A stretch of DNA of 64,000 nt from Cynocephalus volans. Taxonomy: Eukaryota; Chordata; Mammalia; Dermoptera; Cynocephalidae. The notes beneath the pieces are model-generated. The model had not been told where the DNA came from. It ran no database searches and worked only from the letters and a program-made list of their open reading frames with translations. The DNA lies in contig NC_084463.1 in NCBI RefSeq assembly GCF_027409185.1, positions 72,959,852 through 73,023,851 on the forward strand, written 5' to 3'. The translations under genes and the position numbers were made by a program. Below are positions 47,115 to 59,606 of the stretch, piece after piece (within the stretch, counting starts at the first letter, position 1; each line of letters starts with the position of its first letter).

Positions 47115-47131
47115 AGAAATTGGGTGATTTC

Positions 47132-47534
47132 CCTTACTTTCTTATCTTCCTCTTTGCATCTCTTTCTTCAGTTACAGTCTTTATATTTAAATCCCTCATA
47201 TTGTTCTCTTGCCTTCTATAACCTGGTTTATCCATTTTCAAAAGGATTAGAGGAAGAAGAGAAGTCACACTTAGGAAACACCCACAGTCAAAATAGTTCT
47301 GGATCTTCAGTATCTCAGGGTATTTATTTACCACAGATTCACTTCACTCATCCAGGAACTTGACATCACCTTTTTGTGATACTATGGTGTATTTTAGGTA
47401 TGCCCCAGGCCACTTATTCATAATAGGAATTAAATAATAAAACTCTTAAATGAATTTATTTTCTTAAAACTTTTTTTGTGTATGTCCTTTAATATGTTTC
47501 TATTTATACATGAAATAAATTATTTTATTTAGTT
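47132..47534. other. TRPC6 intron 1, unassigned
   Basis: I recognise no element here. Confidence 0.4.
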
Positions 47535-47640
47535 TTTTGTTCAACAAATATTTATTGAGAGATTTTGTATTGAAAGTTCATGTACTGAAAGCTTATCTCA
47601 AAGCTAAGCATTGAGCTGATGTATTATCAAGTAAGAAAAA
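47535..47640 (-). mobile_element. L2 3' end remnant
   Basis: The stretch gttcaacaaatatttattga followed by a decayed continuation resembles the complement of the L2 terminus. Confidence 0.35.
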
Positions 47641-47709
47641 CAGGAGATGTGTCATATGAACTGAATGATATGGAAAAAATTATGGGGGAACAAAACAAAG
47701 TGAATAAGT

Positions 47710-49195
47710 AATTTTATTGTATTTTATTTTTTTAATTGATTTAAATATTGTTTTTATTTATTTTTTAAAAAGTTTATTAATGTTATTATTTTTTTACATT
47801 CTAAAATGTCATGGAGCAGTTGGAGGGAGGGGGAGAGGGCAAAGGGAAAGAAAATAGGGTGGGAGAAGGAGGAAGGAGGGGGCGCATGACTGAGGTCTGT
47901 GGCACCCCCTCAATCCTGCAGGGGAGACCAAGGGTCTTGCAGCAGTGACTCGGTTGTTGCTGGGCTGCATTCAGATGTCAGAGATATGTGGCTGAAGCCC
48001 TTGGCCTCTCACCACCCTGACTTGGGAGCCAAGGGTGCTTCCTCTGGTGGCCTGGTGGTTGTTGCTGGGCTGGTTGCAGGTGTTGGGGGGTGTGGTTGAG
48101 GCCCAAGGCTCCCCACTGCCCTGGCTTGGGGGCCGAGGGTGCTTTCTGCTGTGGCTCAGTGGTTGTTGCTGGGCTGTTTGCAGATGTCGGCATGGCTGAG
48201 GCCCCTAGCCCTCCCTGCTCCCTTGCTTGGGAGCCCAGGGTGCTTCCAGTCCTCCTAGGTTTTATAAGTATTCTTTGGTAGTGTTAAACCTTTACTAGTT
48301 AATATTAAACTTTGTCTCTGATCTGTGGGTATTTAGGTTTTTCTTTCAGTTCTGTGTTGGATAATTTGCTGTTCCCACCACTTAAACTCTGCACTGGAAC
48401 TAATTTGTTGTCCTTTGCTTACTTCTAAAATGGGGGAACTTCCTGTGGGGACCAGTACTTGAGCTCTGTAGTTGAGCTAAATTGCTGCTTTGCTGCTGAT
48501 TCCCCGAGGAAGGCTTTTGTGCAGCTCGGGTTTTAATTGTTGACTTCTGATGCTTGTGAGTTCCAGTACATCTTGGTTGTGTGGAAATTCTGGTCTGGGC
48601 CTGAGTCTTGTCAGCAAACTGCACCTCCTCCAAATCTGTATTCCTGACCAGTCTACACTGAGTGGTTCTTTGCTGATTGGGGGACAGATCAGCTGTCTAG
48701 GCCGTGCCCTAGTTAGTGTTTCCCTGGTGGCCCATCTCCCCCACCCTCCGTACTCCAAACACTTCCATGGGGCGGGCCATGTGCCAGTCCCTTATGATGA
48801 TTCACTGTCCTCTGAGTGGCTCCTTTTTTCAGTTGTTGTGGCTCCTTATTACCATGTGGGTCCACAGGAACCCTGTTAATGGTTCTTCTCCCCTGCTGCC
48901 TCTAAGCAACTTCATAGGAAGGCCATAGCAGTGGCTTTTGCCAACTCCTGCTCTGTGTGCTTACTAACTCTAGCTCGGAAGCAGCCGGGATTCAAAATTG
49001 TGGGAGCGATCCTTTCTTTCTCTTGTCATGGCTTCTCCTGTCTTCATGCACTCCGTAGGTCTCTCCTCCTCTTCCCCTGAGCTCTAGCAGCCCCAGCTTG
49101 CCTGTCCTTGCTTTTCAGTAGTTGTAAATTTGTAGATTTGTGGGAGAGAGTGACATTGGGGACCCTCTATTCTGCCATCTTGACTGGAAGCCTCA
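47710..49195 (-). mobile_element. Composite of L1-like 5'UTR, VNTR and A-rich tail
   Basis: Read on the - strand, the unit starts near 49195 with an L1-5'UTR-like head (ccagtcaagatggcagaata, YY1-type CAAGATGGC at 49174-49182 in complement). It continues through about 0.9 kb of leader-like sequence, then three to four imperfect ~100-bp tandem units (47922-48259), a pyrimidine-rich tract (47820-47890) and an A-rich tail (T-rich on +, 47710-47800). A short direct repeat, aataagt, flanks it (47703-47709, 49196-49202). No ORF1 or ORF2 sequence is present. It could be a non-autonomous L1-dependent family, a prematurely polyadenylated L1 leader, or an L1 with the rest deleted. Confidence 0.55.
47922..48259. 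repeat. ~100-bp VNTR units
   Basis: Units begin near 47922, 48022, 48126 and 48227 (the last is partial). Each has ttgggagcc-agggtgctt..., tggttgttgctgggctg and ...ggcccc-type motifs in the same order. Unit lengths are about 100, 104 and 101 bp. Confidence 0.8.
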
Positions 49196-49202
49196 AATAA
49201 GT

Positions 49203-50104
49203 CTGTAAAATAAATATTTTAAAAATGAGGTCATACTATGCCTACTTACATTGCAAGTTTTTTTCTTTCCCATTTAACATTATTATGAATTTTAGGGGAT
49301 TTAAGTATATCCCTAGGACTGTCTAATTCTGACATACCTTCTCATATGTTTTCTGCATAAAAGAGAGGAGAATGGGGCTTGTTCATAACCCGGCCTATAC
49401 TACCTATATCCAGTCCAAGGGAGCTTCTCTTCAGATATTCACCAGATCAGAGGGAGAGCAGAAGGAGAAAAAGGATGAGTACCACTGTTCTCGAATGTAA
49501 TCAAGAGTTTTCATGAAAATTTAAAATAAAAAAAGTGTGTGTGGGCTCGTACGTACACAGAAGAGTTGACATGGAGCCCATGTATACAACCTAAATATAA
49601 GACTTACTTTACATATTTCTAATGACTTGAATCCTTCACTTTTAGCTGATAGTATATCTGAAACAACAGATGAGAAAAGAGAAACAGCACTTGAGACTTA
49701 CTACTTTTCATTGCTCTTAATTAGGCTAACAGCTTTATACATAAAAGAGATGAGTTACTTTTATAGAATATTATTAGTGTAGGAGAAAAAGTCTCATAAC
49801 TCTCAAACCCACTGATAGCATCAATATTTTATTGACAGCATGGTATAGTAATTGACATTCATTATATAATATTGAGTCATCACAAGAAACTTAAATTGAG
49901 CATTGTGAACATAATTAAAGAGAGGTGTATGCAGTGCATTTTAGAAAGATTTAAAATTCAATATAGTTAACAAAGATGTTCATGCCGTAAGATGTGATGG
50001 TTAACTAGAATACTCCTTTATGTGGATTAACTCATTGGCAGCAATCAGATAGATATAACTGAGACTTTACTGTGTGATAACTCAGTTTACTGGTTTCTAT
50101 AATC
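49203..50104. other. TRPC6 intron 1, unassigned
   Basis: I recognise no element here. Confidence 0.4.
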
Positions 50105-50420
50105 TGACTTCTGCCTTTCTTTTACAATGTCAGCTCTCCTCACCTTCCTCCTGACCTTTGTGCTCTAACAATAAATGAGCATTGCCTCTGACTGCTTGCC
50201 TTTTGTTTCACTAGTGTCTCTGTCTAGATTACCTTTGACTCCTTTTCATTAGGAACACCCCTCCAGAGAATTCTTCCCTGAACTTTCCTCTGAACTCCAC
50301 ATGGGATTGTCTTAGAGCTCTCCTAATGTTCCGGGCAGATCTCTGCTATTGTTCTTACCACACTGTAGTACAGTGATTCATTTCTGTGTCTGCTTTTTGG
50401 GACTTTTGAGTTTTTGAGGG
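50105..50420 (+). mobile_element. L2 fragment
   Basis: The blocks agctctcctcaccttcctcc, ctccagagaattcttccctg and actccacatgggattgtctt follow the L2 3' region. Confidence 0.45.
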
Positions 50421-52871
50421 CAGTGGGTAGGACTTAGTAGTAATATACTTGCTAGTTGGAGAAGAGTGTGTCACACACAATATCTAAAAATGTCTGTTCT
50501 GTGGAGGGATGATTGAATGAATCAGTTGTACCAACTCAAATGCCTGGGCAAGTAATAAAAACAAGTAAAGCAAGCTGCTATAAAGGCAGTGAGGGGTGGG
50601 AATGTAGTGACCTTGAGAGGATGTCCTACATAAAAATGGGAGTCTCAATTCAGCACTGGTCAATTGTCATTATGAGGCACTAGAGGCTTGTATCCTAAGT
50701 CTTCTGATTTTTTTAAGAGAATCCAGAGTAAGATTTTATATGTGAAGTTTTCCAACTTCTCAAACATTAAATGTCCCAAAATGACTATAGACAAAAATCT
50801 AACTTCCGGACTGATAATCTGAAAAGATTTAGAATGAACAAAGGTCAGTTTCCTTGAATCTCTAACTAGAAGTTGAACAAATTTTGCTTGCTTATATGCC
50901 ATCATAATGATCCCAAACCATGTTACTGATCCAAAACAAAACAAAACTAAAGTTATCATCTTGGTGTCATACAGGTTTTATTGTTATTTCTGAACTTGGG
51001 CTGACAGATGTTACTTTTCCACAAGATGGCTAGCTGTTGCATTAAAAATGAACTGTCATAAAAGACAGATTGAATTGATAGTTGATGCTTTCAAGCTTAT
51101 GGAGAAATAAATCTTGAAAAATTATGGCGATAAAAATCCCCTTAAATTACCAAGAAATTCTTTTAACTCCTACAGTGATAACTTCACGGAAAACCACTCC
51201 CTAGAGGATAACTGGAATAGTGCTCCTCAAGTTTCATAAATAAAATTATATTTATATAAAATTCTCAACATTTTGTGTCCCTGACTATAGAAAAAATGAC
51301 TGGTTCTCATAGAAATCTGGTTCAGCCCATCATAAGCACAAGTACTTTTTGACATCTGTTTTGCATTGAAAGTTTGCATCCAGTTTCATAATGTTCCCAT
51401 GTTCATCTGAAAATAAAATTGTTTTTCTACTGCTCCTTCCTCCAAAAATATGAAATATATTTATTCATAACTTTGTATGTCCTTAGGTCACACCACATGC
51501 TCAGGGGTACTCATACTAGGGCTGGGAAATGACAAGGACTCATATTGATAACTATGAATGGAAAATATCAGCTCAACCACTCAACAAGTTCATTCCATGA
51601 GCAAATACACTGAGTACATAGGACCCTTCCCAGATAGGAAATGGAAGTTAGGGGAGCTAAGAGAAAGTCTTTAAAAACAAATAATGGACTAGAAGGGAGG
51701 TCCATTTCAGAATGGTGAAAGAGTAGAGTGCCACGTGGCAAAGTTGAAAAAAGAGATGTTTGGAACAGAAGAAATAATATGGAGCCCCCATATGTTCCAT
51801 GACCACTTGACACCAAGCCTGAAACATCCTGCTTTTGAGGAATAGGTGAAGAAAGCTGATTTCACCTAAGTGAGAGTTAGTTGTATAATCACCTAGTGAA
51901 TATATATTTCACAAGACCAGAGATTGGGCTCCAACACCTGCAGTTCTCCTGTTCCTGGCAGTGTTCCCATGGTCTAGCACTGGGTGTGGGTTCAGTGACT
52001 ATCAGACCACCTGTTTTAGCACTGAAAATTATCTAGGTAACAAGAAAGAGTAAACACTAAGATAATCTGGAACAACCTGAACCCATGGAGTAAAATCTTC
52101 GTGGACTGTTATGAGATTCTGAGGCATCGAGAACAAGACAAGCTTAGGGAGAACAGAGAGAGGAAAGAATCAGAGGGGTGATCTGTCCACACCTGGTGGG
52201 AGGACAGGGCAGGGGGAGGAAATAGGGCTGGGATTGCCTGAGGGAGCATCCAGCTCTGAGAGATTGGATGCTGTCTGTCTCTGTCAGGAGTTCAGAATAA
52301 ATTTTATTCACTTTTAGTTAATAAAGAATTTTGTTGATTGGTTGTTTTTCATCTTCATTTTTAAAATTTTTGCCTCACTGTCTGGGTAAAGTAGGGAAAG
52401 GGATAGAATAAGGCTGATAACCTGCCTCTTCTCATTGCCTGGCTCTGGAAAGCCAACACCTGAAACTGGCCTGGGCATTGAGGGGTGCTGTTGAGGTCAG
52501 TGTCTCTCATTGGAGCCAGGGAAGAACTTGGAGCCATATTCCCAATCTATATGTGTTTTATATGTACAATCATGAAATCATGGGCAACATCAAGGACTCC
52601 CACACAATCAGGCTATTGATTAATTCTCCTAATGGAATAATTGTTCATTGTTGCTCAACTTTGGAATAAGCTTTGGTACCCAGTTAATATAACAAGCATA
52701 ACATAAATGCAAACAACAGTTTAAAAAATATATGCAAATCTTAAACTTTTTTTTTTCTTAGTCTAGCTTCTCCACAACTGGCCCCTTAATTAAAAAACAG
52801 AAGCAAAAAGAACAATTTCCAAATTCAGTTATTCCTGTTGAAATGACACAGTACACAGTATATTGTCTCAT
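50421..52871. other. TRPC6 intron 1, unassigned
   Basis: About 2.4 kb in which I recognise no exon, RNA gene or young repeat. Confidence 0.4.
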
Positions 52872-53160
52872 ACATCTATTCCATTGCTCATGCTGGTTCG
52901 TCTGCCTGGAATGCTGATTTCTCCTTCTTTTTTACTTATAGAACCCCATTTCCACCTGATCACATATAATTTAAAAATCACCTCCTTGTGAATTCAGCTT
53001 CAACTCAGGTAGAGTTCAGCATGTCTGTTTCTGTATTTCCATGTGCATTGTACATACCTATGGTATAGCTTGAACCATGTGTGAAAAGTGTTCACATGAA
53101 CATTTTTCCCACCAAACTGTGAACATTAGCAATAGCATCTAGTACAGAGCATGTACTTAA
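52872..53160 (+). mobile_element. L2 fragment
   Basis: The blocks tcgtctgcctggaatgctga, cacctccttgtgaattcagc and catctagtacagagcatgta are consistent with the L2 3' region. Confidence 0.45.
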
Positions 53161-53637
53161 AATTTTTTTTTTTTTGCAGTTGCGTCATTTTACTTTGTAT
53201 ACACACCCTATTACTGAGCTTAGTTTCTGGAACACAATAAATCTTAACTACAGTTTTGTGGAGAGAATGATGTATGAGTGCATTTATTCATCTAGAACTA
53301 ACTATGAGAGCCAAAAGAGATGTGAATTAAGTAGAGGAGATTTTTCATACATATGTGGTAGAATATTTTATAATTCTTAGTGGATGTGATAAAATATATG
53401 CTGAGATTTTTGCAGGTGAGCTGGTTGAGAGGGAAGAAAGTTGGAAACTATTAGGAACATGATCTAGGTGAATTCTAAAGTATTGATCAGCAGTCTAGAG
53501 TATTACATAGCATGGGACTATCATTACTTGGTTTAAGCTAACTTTGAAACCCAATGTCAATAATATGATCTGGTGGGTGGTCGAGACAATAGGAAATAAT
53601 GAGCAATCAGATATTTGGATTCAGATTATGGTGTCAT
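53161..53637. other. TRPC6 intron 1, unassigned
   Basis: A T-run at 53163-53175 is the only feature noticed. Confidence 0.4.
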
Positions 53638-54395
53638 TTTTATTTATTTATTTTTAATAGAAAAATATTGATTCTACATATTTGTAGAGTAAAATTGAAT
53701 ATCAATACCTGTATACACTGTGTAATGATGAAATCAGGATCATTAGCATGCTCATCATTACAAAATATAATCATTTCTCATGTCCATTAACCAATTTCTC
53801 ACTAATTGCCCCTCTCTCCCTCCCCCTTTCCTGCTTCCAGGAGCCACAGTTCTGTTCTCTCCTTCTGAAAGTTCAACACATTATTGTGATTGTGTTTGTT
53901 TGTTTGTTTCTTTCTTTTACTCCACTTATGAGTGATATCATGCATGTATTTCTCTTTCTGTACCTGGCTTGTTTCACTTAATGTAATTCTCTCCACACTC
54001 ATACATGTTGCTACAAACGGCAGAATTTCGTTCTTTTTTATGGCTGAATAGTATTCCATTGTGTATACACCACATTTTCCTTATCCAGTTGTCCATCAAT
54101 GGAAATTTAGGTTAGTTCCAACCCTTGGCCTTTCAAAATAGAGCTGTGATAAGCATGGGAGTGCAGGTATCTCTTCAACATGATGATTTTCATTCCTTTG
54201 GGTATATAGCCAGTAGTGGGAGTGCTGGATCATATGGTGGTAGTTCTATCTGTAGTTGTTTGAGAAACCTCCATACTGTTTTCCATAATGGCTGCACTAA
54301 TTTACAGTCCCATCACCAGTGTAGGAGGGTTCCCTTTTCTCTGCATCCTCACCAGCATTTGCTATTCTATGATTTTTTAATAACAGCCAGACTAA
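53638..54395 (-). mobile_element. Older L1 3' end
   Basis: The complement of an L1 3'UTR and late ORF2: T-rich tail, aaattgaatatcaatacctg, attagcatgctcatcattac, then tagtattccattgtgtatac, cagtcccatcaccagtgtag. It shares the 3'UTR type of the U6-L1 chimera's tail (the attagcatgctcatcattac block) and not that of the young copies A-E. Confidence 0.8.
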
Positions 54396-55276
54396 CTCCA
54401 TCTTTATTTTTTTATTCATTCGGTTTGAAATAGAATACCAACTATGGAAAATGTTCAGGTAGTGTATTACAAAGCCTAGTTAGGGAAAAATACATGCAAA
54501 ATTAAAACAAAAAATAGGCTGGTATCAGGATAGGCAGATGTAGGATAAATTATAGGGAAGAGTTTGTTTTCTGCAGTAGGCCTGTTTCAGTGGTGAACTT
54601 CACTGGCTAGAGTAACTGCTATGGTCAGAGCTAGCTCAGGTTCATGATCTTGTGTCAGACAGGAAAAGGAGGGACTGACACTGCCTGTTTTTGATTATGC
54701 ATCACCCTGTAGCCCTTATCTTACGTCCCATTAAAACCTTACTTCCTGAATTTCTGCAAACAGAGACTTTAAGGCAGCTTCTCTTTTCACATTAGCTGAA
54801 TACAACATATTTCTTTTCCATTTTCAGAGAAAAGAACGATTTTGAAGTTTTGATATTTTTACTTCATTTCTGCCACCTGAAACAGAAAAACCACACTGGA
54901 TTGTTGCCTTGCCTCACACGATTTTGTCACCTCTCTCTGCTGGGTGATGGAGATGCAAAGGATTACTCAAAGCCCATTTCTCCCAAGCAGTGAGAGACCC
55001 CGAAGGGGTTAATTTCCTGGAACCCTCAAGAGACAGGCATTCCTTCCTTGGGAAATTAACCACAAACTGGGGTTCTCTGCCTGAATTTATTCTCCAGACC
55101 AGGAAGTTATAGAAAAGGAATGTAGGTGGGGTTATGCCTAAGAATAGTTTAACAGTAGAGGCTGGTAACATCAGTGAAATAATGAAGCGACATTCCATAA
55201 TGCAATTTGCAAAAGGTTAAGTTGACCCACCAACAAAAGCTTGATCTTAGCAAACACTATTTTTCCCTACAGCAAT
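54396..55276. other. TRPC6 intron 1, unassigned
   Basis: I recognise no element with confidence. The stretch ends in the target site used by L1-D and L1-E. Confidence 0.4.
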
Positions 55277-55292
55277 TTCCCCAGCACTTTTA
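55277..55292. repeat. Target-site repeat, copy 1 of 3
   Basis: ttccccagcactttta. It differs at one base from the identical copies at 62119-62134 and 62420-62435. Confidence 0.85.
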
Positions 55293-55592
55293 TTTTTATT
55301 TATTTATTTTTTTTTGAGATCTACCCTTTTAACAGATTTTATTTTATTTTATTTTATTTTTTATTTTATTTTATTTTTTAAATTTTATTTTGTCGATATA
55401 CATTGTAGCTGATTAATGCTCCCCATCACCAAAACCTCCCTCCCTTCTCCCTCCCCCCTCCCCCCCAACAATGTCCTTTCTGTTTGTTTGTTGTATCAAC
55501 TTCAAATAATTGTGGTTGTTATATCTTCTTCCCCCCCCCCCGGTTTGTGTGTGTGTGTGTGTATGTGTGTGTGTGAATTTATATATTAATTT
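55293..55592 (-). other. L1-D 3'UTR, double A-tail and transduced segment
   Basis: On the - strand the 3'UTR has a CA run (GT on +, about 55545-55575), C-rich tracts on + that are G4-prone on -, a first A-rich tail (55337-55390), a unique segment (55316-55336), then a second A-rich tail (55293-55315). Confidence 0.8.
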
Positions 55593-58500
55593 TTAGCTCC
55601 CTCCAATAAGTGAGAACATGTGGTATTTCTCTTTCTGTGCCTGACTTGTTTCACTTAATATAATTCTCTCAAGGTCCATCCATGTTGTTGCAAATGGCAG
55701 TATTTCATTCGTTTTTATAGCTGAGTAGTATTCCATTGTGTAGATGTACCACATTTTCCATATCCACTCATCTGATGATGGGCATTTGGGCTGGTTCCAA
55801 CTCTTGGCTATTGTAAAGAGTGCTGCGATGAACATTGGGGAACAGGTATACCTTCGACTTGATGATTTCCATTCCTCTGGGTATATTCCCAACAGTGGGA
55901 TGGCTGGGTCGTATGGTAGATCTATTTGCAATTGTTTAAGGAACCTCCATACCATTTTCCATAGAGGCTGCACCATTTTGCAGTCCCACCAACAATGTAT
56001 GAGAGTTCCTTTTTCTCCGCAGCCTCGCCAGCATTTATCGTTCATAGTCTTTTGGATTTTAGCCATCCTAACTGGGGTTAGATGGTATCTCAATGTGGTT
56101 TTGATTTGCATTTCCCGGATGCTGAGTGATGTTGAGCATTTTTTCATATGTCTGTTGGCCATTTGTATATCTTCCTTAGAGAAATGCCTACTTAGCTCTT
56201 TTGCCCATTTTTTAATTGGGTTGCTTGTTTTCTTCTTGTAAAGTTGTTTGAGTTCCTTATATATTCTGGATATTAATCCTTTGTCAGATGTATATTTTGC
56301 AAATATTTTCTCCCACTCTGTTGGTTGTCTTTTAACTCTTTTAATTGTTTCTTTTGCTGTGCAGAAGCTTTTTAGTTTGATATAATCCCATTTGTTTATT
56401 TTTCCTTTGGTTGCCCGTGCTTTTGGGGTTGTATTCATGAAGTCTGTGCCCAGTCCTATTTCCTGAAGTGTTTCTCCTATGTTTTCTTTAAGAAGTTTTA
56501 TTGTCTCAGGGTGTATATTTAAATCCTTAATTCATTTTGAGTTGATTTTAGTATACGGTGAGAGGTACGGATCTAGTTTCATTCTCCTGCATATCGATAT
56601 CCAGTTATCCCAGCACCACTTGCTGAAGAGGCAGTCCCTTCCCCAGTGAATAGGCTTGGTGCCTTTGTCAAAGATCAGATGGCAGTAAGTGTGTGGGTTG
56701 ATTTCTGGATTCTCTATTCTATTCCATTGGTCAGTGTGTCTGTTTTTATGCCAGTACCATACTGTTTTGGTTCTTATAGCTTTGTAGTATAGCTTAAAGT
56801 CAGGTAGTGTTATGCCTCCAGCTTTATTTTTTTTGCTCAGCATTGCTTTGGCTATTCATGGTCTTTTATTGTTCCATATAAATGTCTGAATAGTTTTTTC
56901 CATTTCTGAGAAAAATGTCTTTGGAATTTTGATGGGGATTGCATTGAATTTGTATATCACTTTGGGTAGTATGGACATTTTCACTATGTTGATTCTTCCA
57001 ATCCAAGAGCATGGAATATCTTTCCATCTTCTTGTATCCTCTCTAATTTCTCTCAGCAGTGGTTTGTAGTTCTCATTATAGAGATTTTTCACCTCCTTGG
57101 TTAACTCAATTCCTAAGTATTTTATTTTTTTGGTGGCTATTGTAAATGGGCAGGCTTTCTTGATTTCTCCTTCTGCATGTTCACTATTGGAGAAAAGAAA
57201 TGCTACTGATTTTTGTGTGTTGATTTTGTATCCTGCTACTGTGCTGAAATCATTTATCAATTCCAACAGTTTTTTTGTAGAGGTTTTAGGCTGTTCGATA
57301 TATAGGATCATGTCATCTGCAAACAGGGACAGTTTGACTTCATCTTTTCCAATCTGGATGCCCTTTATTTCCTTCTCTTCTCTGATTGCTCTGGCTAGTA
57401 CTTCCAACACTGTGTTGAATAGGAGTGGTGAGAGTGGGCATCCTTGTCTAGTGCCTGTTCTTAAAGGAAAAGCTTTCAGCTTTTCCCCATTGGCATGATA
57501 TTGGCAGTGGGTTTGTCATATATGGCTTTAATTATGTTGAGATATTTTCCCTCTATACCTAACTTATAGAGGGTCTTTGTCAAGAATGAGTGCTGAACTT
57601 TATCAAATGCTTTTTCAGCATCTATAGAGATGATCATATGGTCCTTGTGTTTGAGATTATTAATATGGTGTATCACATTTATTGATTTGCGTATGTTGAA
57701 CCAACCTTGCATCCCTGGGATGAATCCCACTTGATCGTGATGAATAATTTTTCGTATGTGTTGCTGTATTCTGTTTGCTAGTATTTTAGTGAGGATTTTT
57801 GCATCTATATTCATCAAGGATATCGGCCTGTAGTTTTCTTTTTTGGTTATATCTTTACCTGGTTTTGGTATCAGGATGATGTTTGCTTCATAGAATGAGT
57901 TTGGGAGATTTGCGTCCGTTTCAATCTTTTGGAATAGTTTGTAAAGAATCGGTGTCAATTCCTCTTTGAATGTTTGGTAAAATTCTGCTGTGAATCCATC
58001 TGGTCCTGGGCTTTTCTTTGTTGGGAGCCTTCTGATAACAGCTTCAATCTCCTTTATTGTTATTGGTCTGTTCAAATTTTCTACGTCTTCACGGTTCAGT
58101 TTTGGGAGCTTGTGTGTGTCCAGAAATTTATCCATTTCCTCCAGATTTTCAAATTTGTTGGCGTATAGTTGTTTATAGTAGTCTCGAATGATTCCTTGTA
58201 TTTCAGATGAATCAGTTGTAATATCGCCTTTTTCATTTCTAATTTTTGTTATTTGAGTCTTCTCTCTTCTTTTTTTTGTTAGCCATGCTAATGGTTTGTC
58301 AATTTTATTTATCTTTTCAAAAAACCAACTTTTTGATTCGTTGATCTTTTGAATTGTTTTTTGGTTTTCAATTTCATTCAGTTCTGCTCTGATCTTAATG
58401 ATTTCTTTCCATCTGCTAACTTTAGGATTGGATTGTTCTTGTTTTTCTAGTTCTTTAAGGTGAAGTGTTAGGTTGTTCACTTGCCATCTTTCCATTCTTC

Positions 58501-59419
58501 TGAAGTGAGCATTTAATGCAATAAATTTTCCCCTCAATACTGCTTTTGCAGTATCCCACAGGTTTTGGTATGATGTATCATTGTTTTCATTAGTTTCAAT
58601 AAACTTTTTGATTTCCTGCTTGATTTCTTCTTGGACCCATATGTCATTAAGTAGAATGCTGTTTAATTTCCATGTGTTTGTATATTTTCCAGAGTTTCGT
58701 TTGTTATTAATTTCTAGTTTTAATCCATTGTGGTCTGAGAAGATACATGGGATAATTGGAATTTTTTTGAATTTATTGAGACTTGATTTGTGACCTAATA
58801 TGTGATCTATCCTGGAGAATGATCCATGTGCTGATGAGAAGAATGAATATTCTGAGGTTGTTGGGTGGAATGTTCTGTAGATATCTGCCAATTCCAATTG
58901 GTCTAGAGTCTTGTTTAGATCTTGTGTTTCTCTATTGATTCTTTGCCTAGATGATCTGTCTAATATTGACAGTGGAGTGTTCAGGTCCCCTGCTATTATG
59001 GTATTAGTGTCTATTTCCTTCTTTAGGTCTAATAGAATTTGTTTTATAAATCTGGCTGCTCCAACATTGGGTGCGTACATATTTATGATTGTTATGTCTT
59101 CTTGATGGATCAGTCCTTTTATCATTAAGTAGTGTCCCTCATTGTCTCTTTTTATGGTTTTTAGTTTAAAGTCTATTTTGTCAGATATAAGAATAGCCAC
59201 TCCAGCTCGTTTTTCTTTTCTGTTTGCATGGTAAATCTTTTTCCATCCTTTCACTCTTAGTCTGTGTGAATCTTTATGGGTGAGGTGGGTCTCTTGTAGG
59301 CAGCATATAGTTGGGTCCTGCTTTTTGATCCAGTCAGCCAGTCTGTGTCTTTTAATTGGGGAATTTAAGCCTTTAACATTAAGAGTTGTTATTGAAAGGT
59401 GTTGATTTATTCCTAGCAT
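55593..59419 (-). pseudogene. L1-D ORF2p, frameshift and two nonsense codons
   Basis: The start codon is at 59419-59417. The first 640 or so codons are open and include endonuclease residues N14, E43, D145, N147, D205 and H230 and the early RT region. A local change at about 57489-57497, net one base shorter than copy A, shifts the frame and ends the first product at 57476. In the downstream frame, which holds FADD, TGA replaces an arginine codon at 56858-56856 and TGA replaces a tryptophan codon at 56534-56532 relative to copy A (about residues 855 and 963). The C-terminal cysteine/histidine cluster remains in the last open segment. These lesions are independent of copy A's, so A and D did not inherit a shared dead ORF2. 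Confidence 0.92.
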
Positions 59420-59606
59420 TTTATTGGTTGTTTGGTTGTCTTAGGTGTCTTTTGTTCCTTGCTTTCTGATTTACTGTTTGGTTTCTTTGTTTGTTGGTTC
59501 CTTAGGTTGTAGATAGTGTTTTTGTTAGCTTGTTTTCTCTTCATGAATGCCATTTTTATTGTACTAGCGGGTTTAGATTTTTCTTAGGTTTTTATGGCAG
59601 TGGTAG

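Noticed and set aside
54900-55276. Possible LTR left of L1-D (gagaccccgaaggggttaat and nearby)
   Set aside because: I could not find matching ends, a poly(A) signal in place or a second copy, so I left it unassigned.
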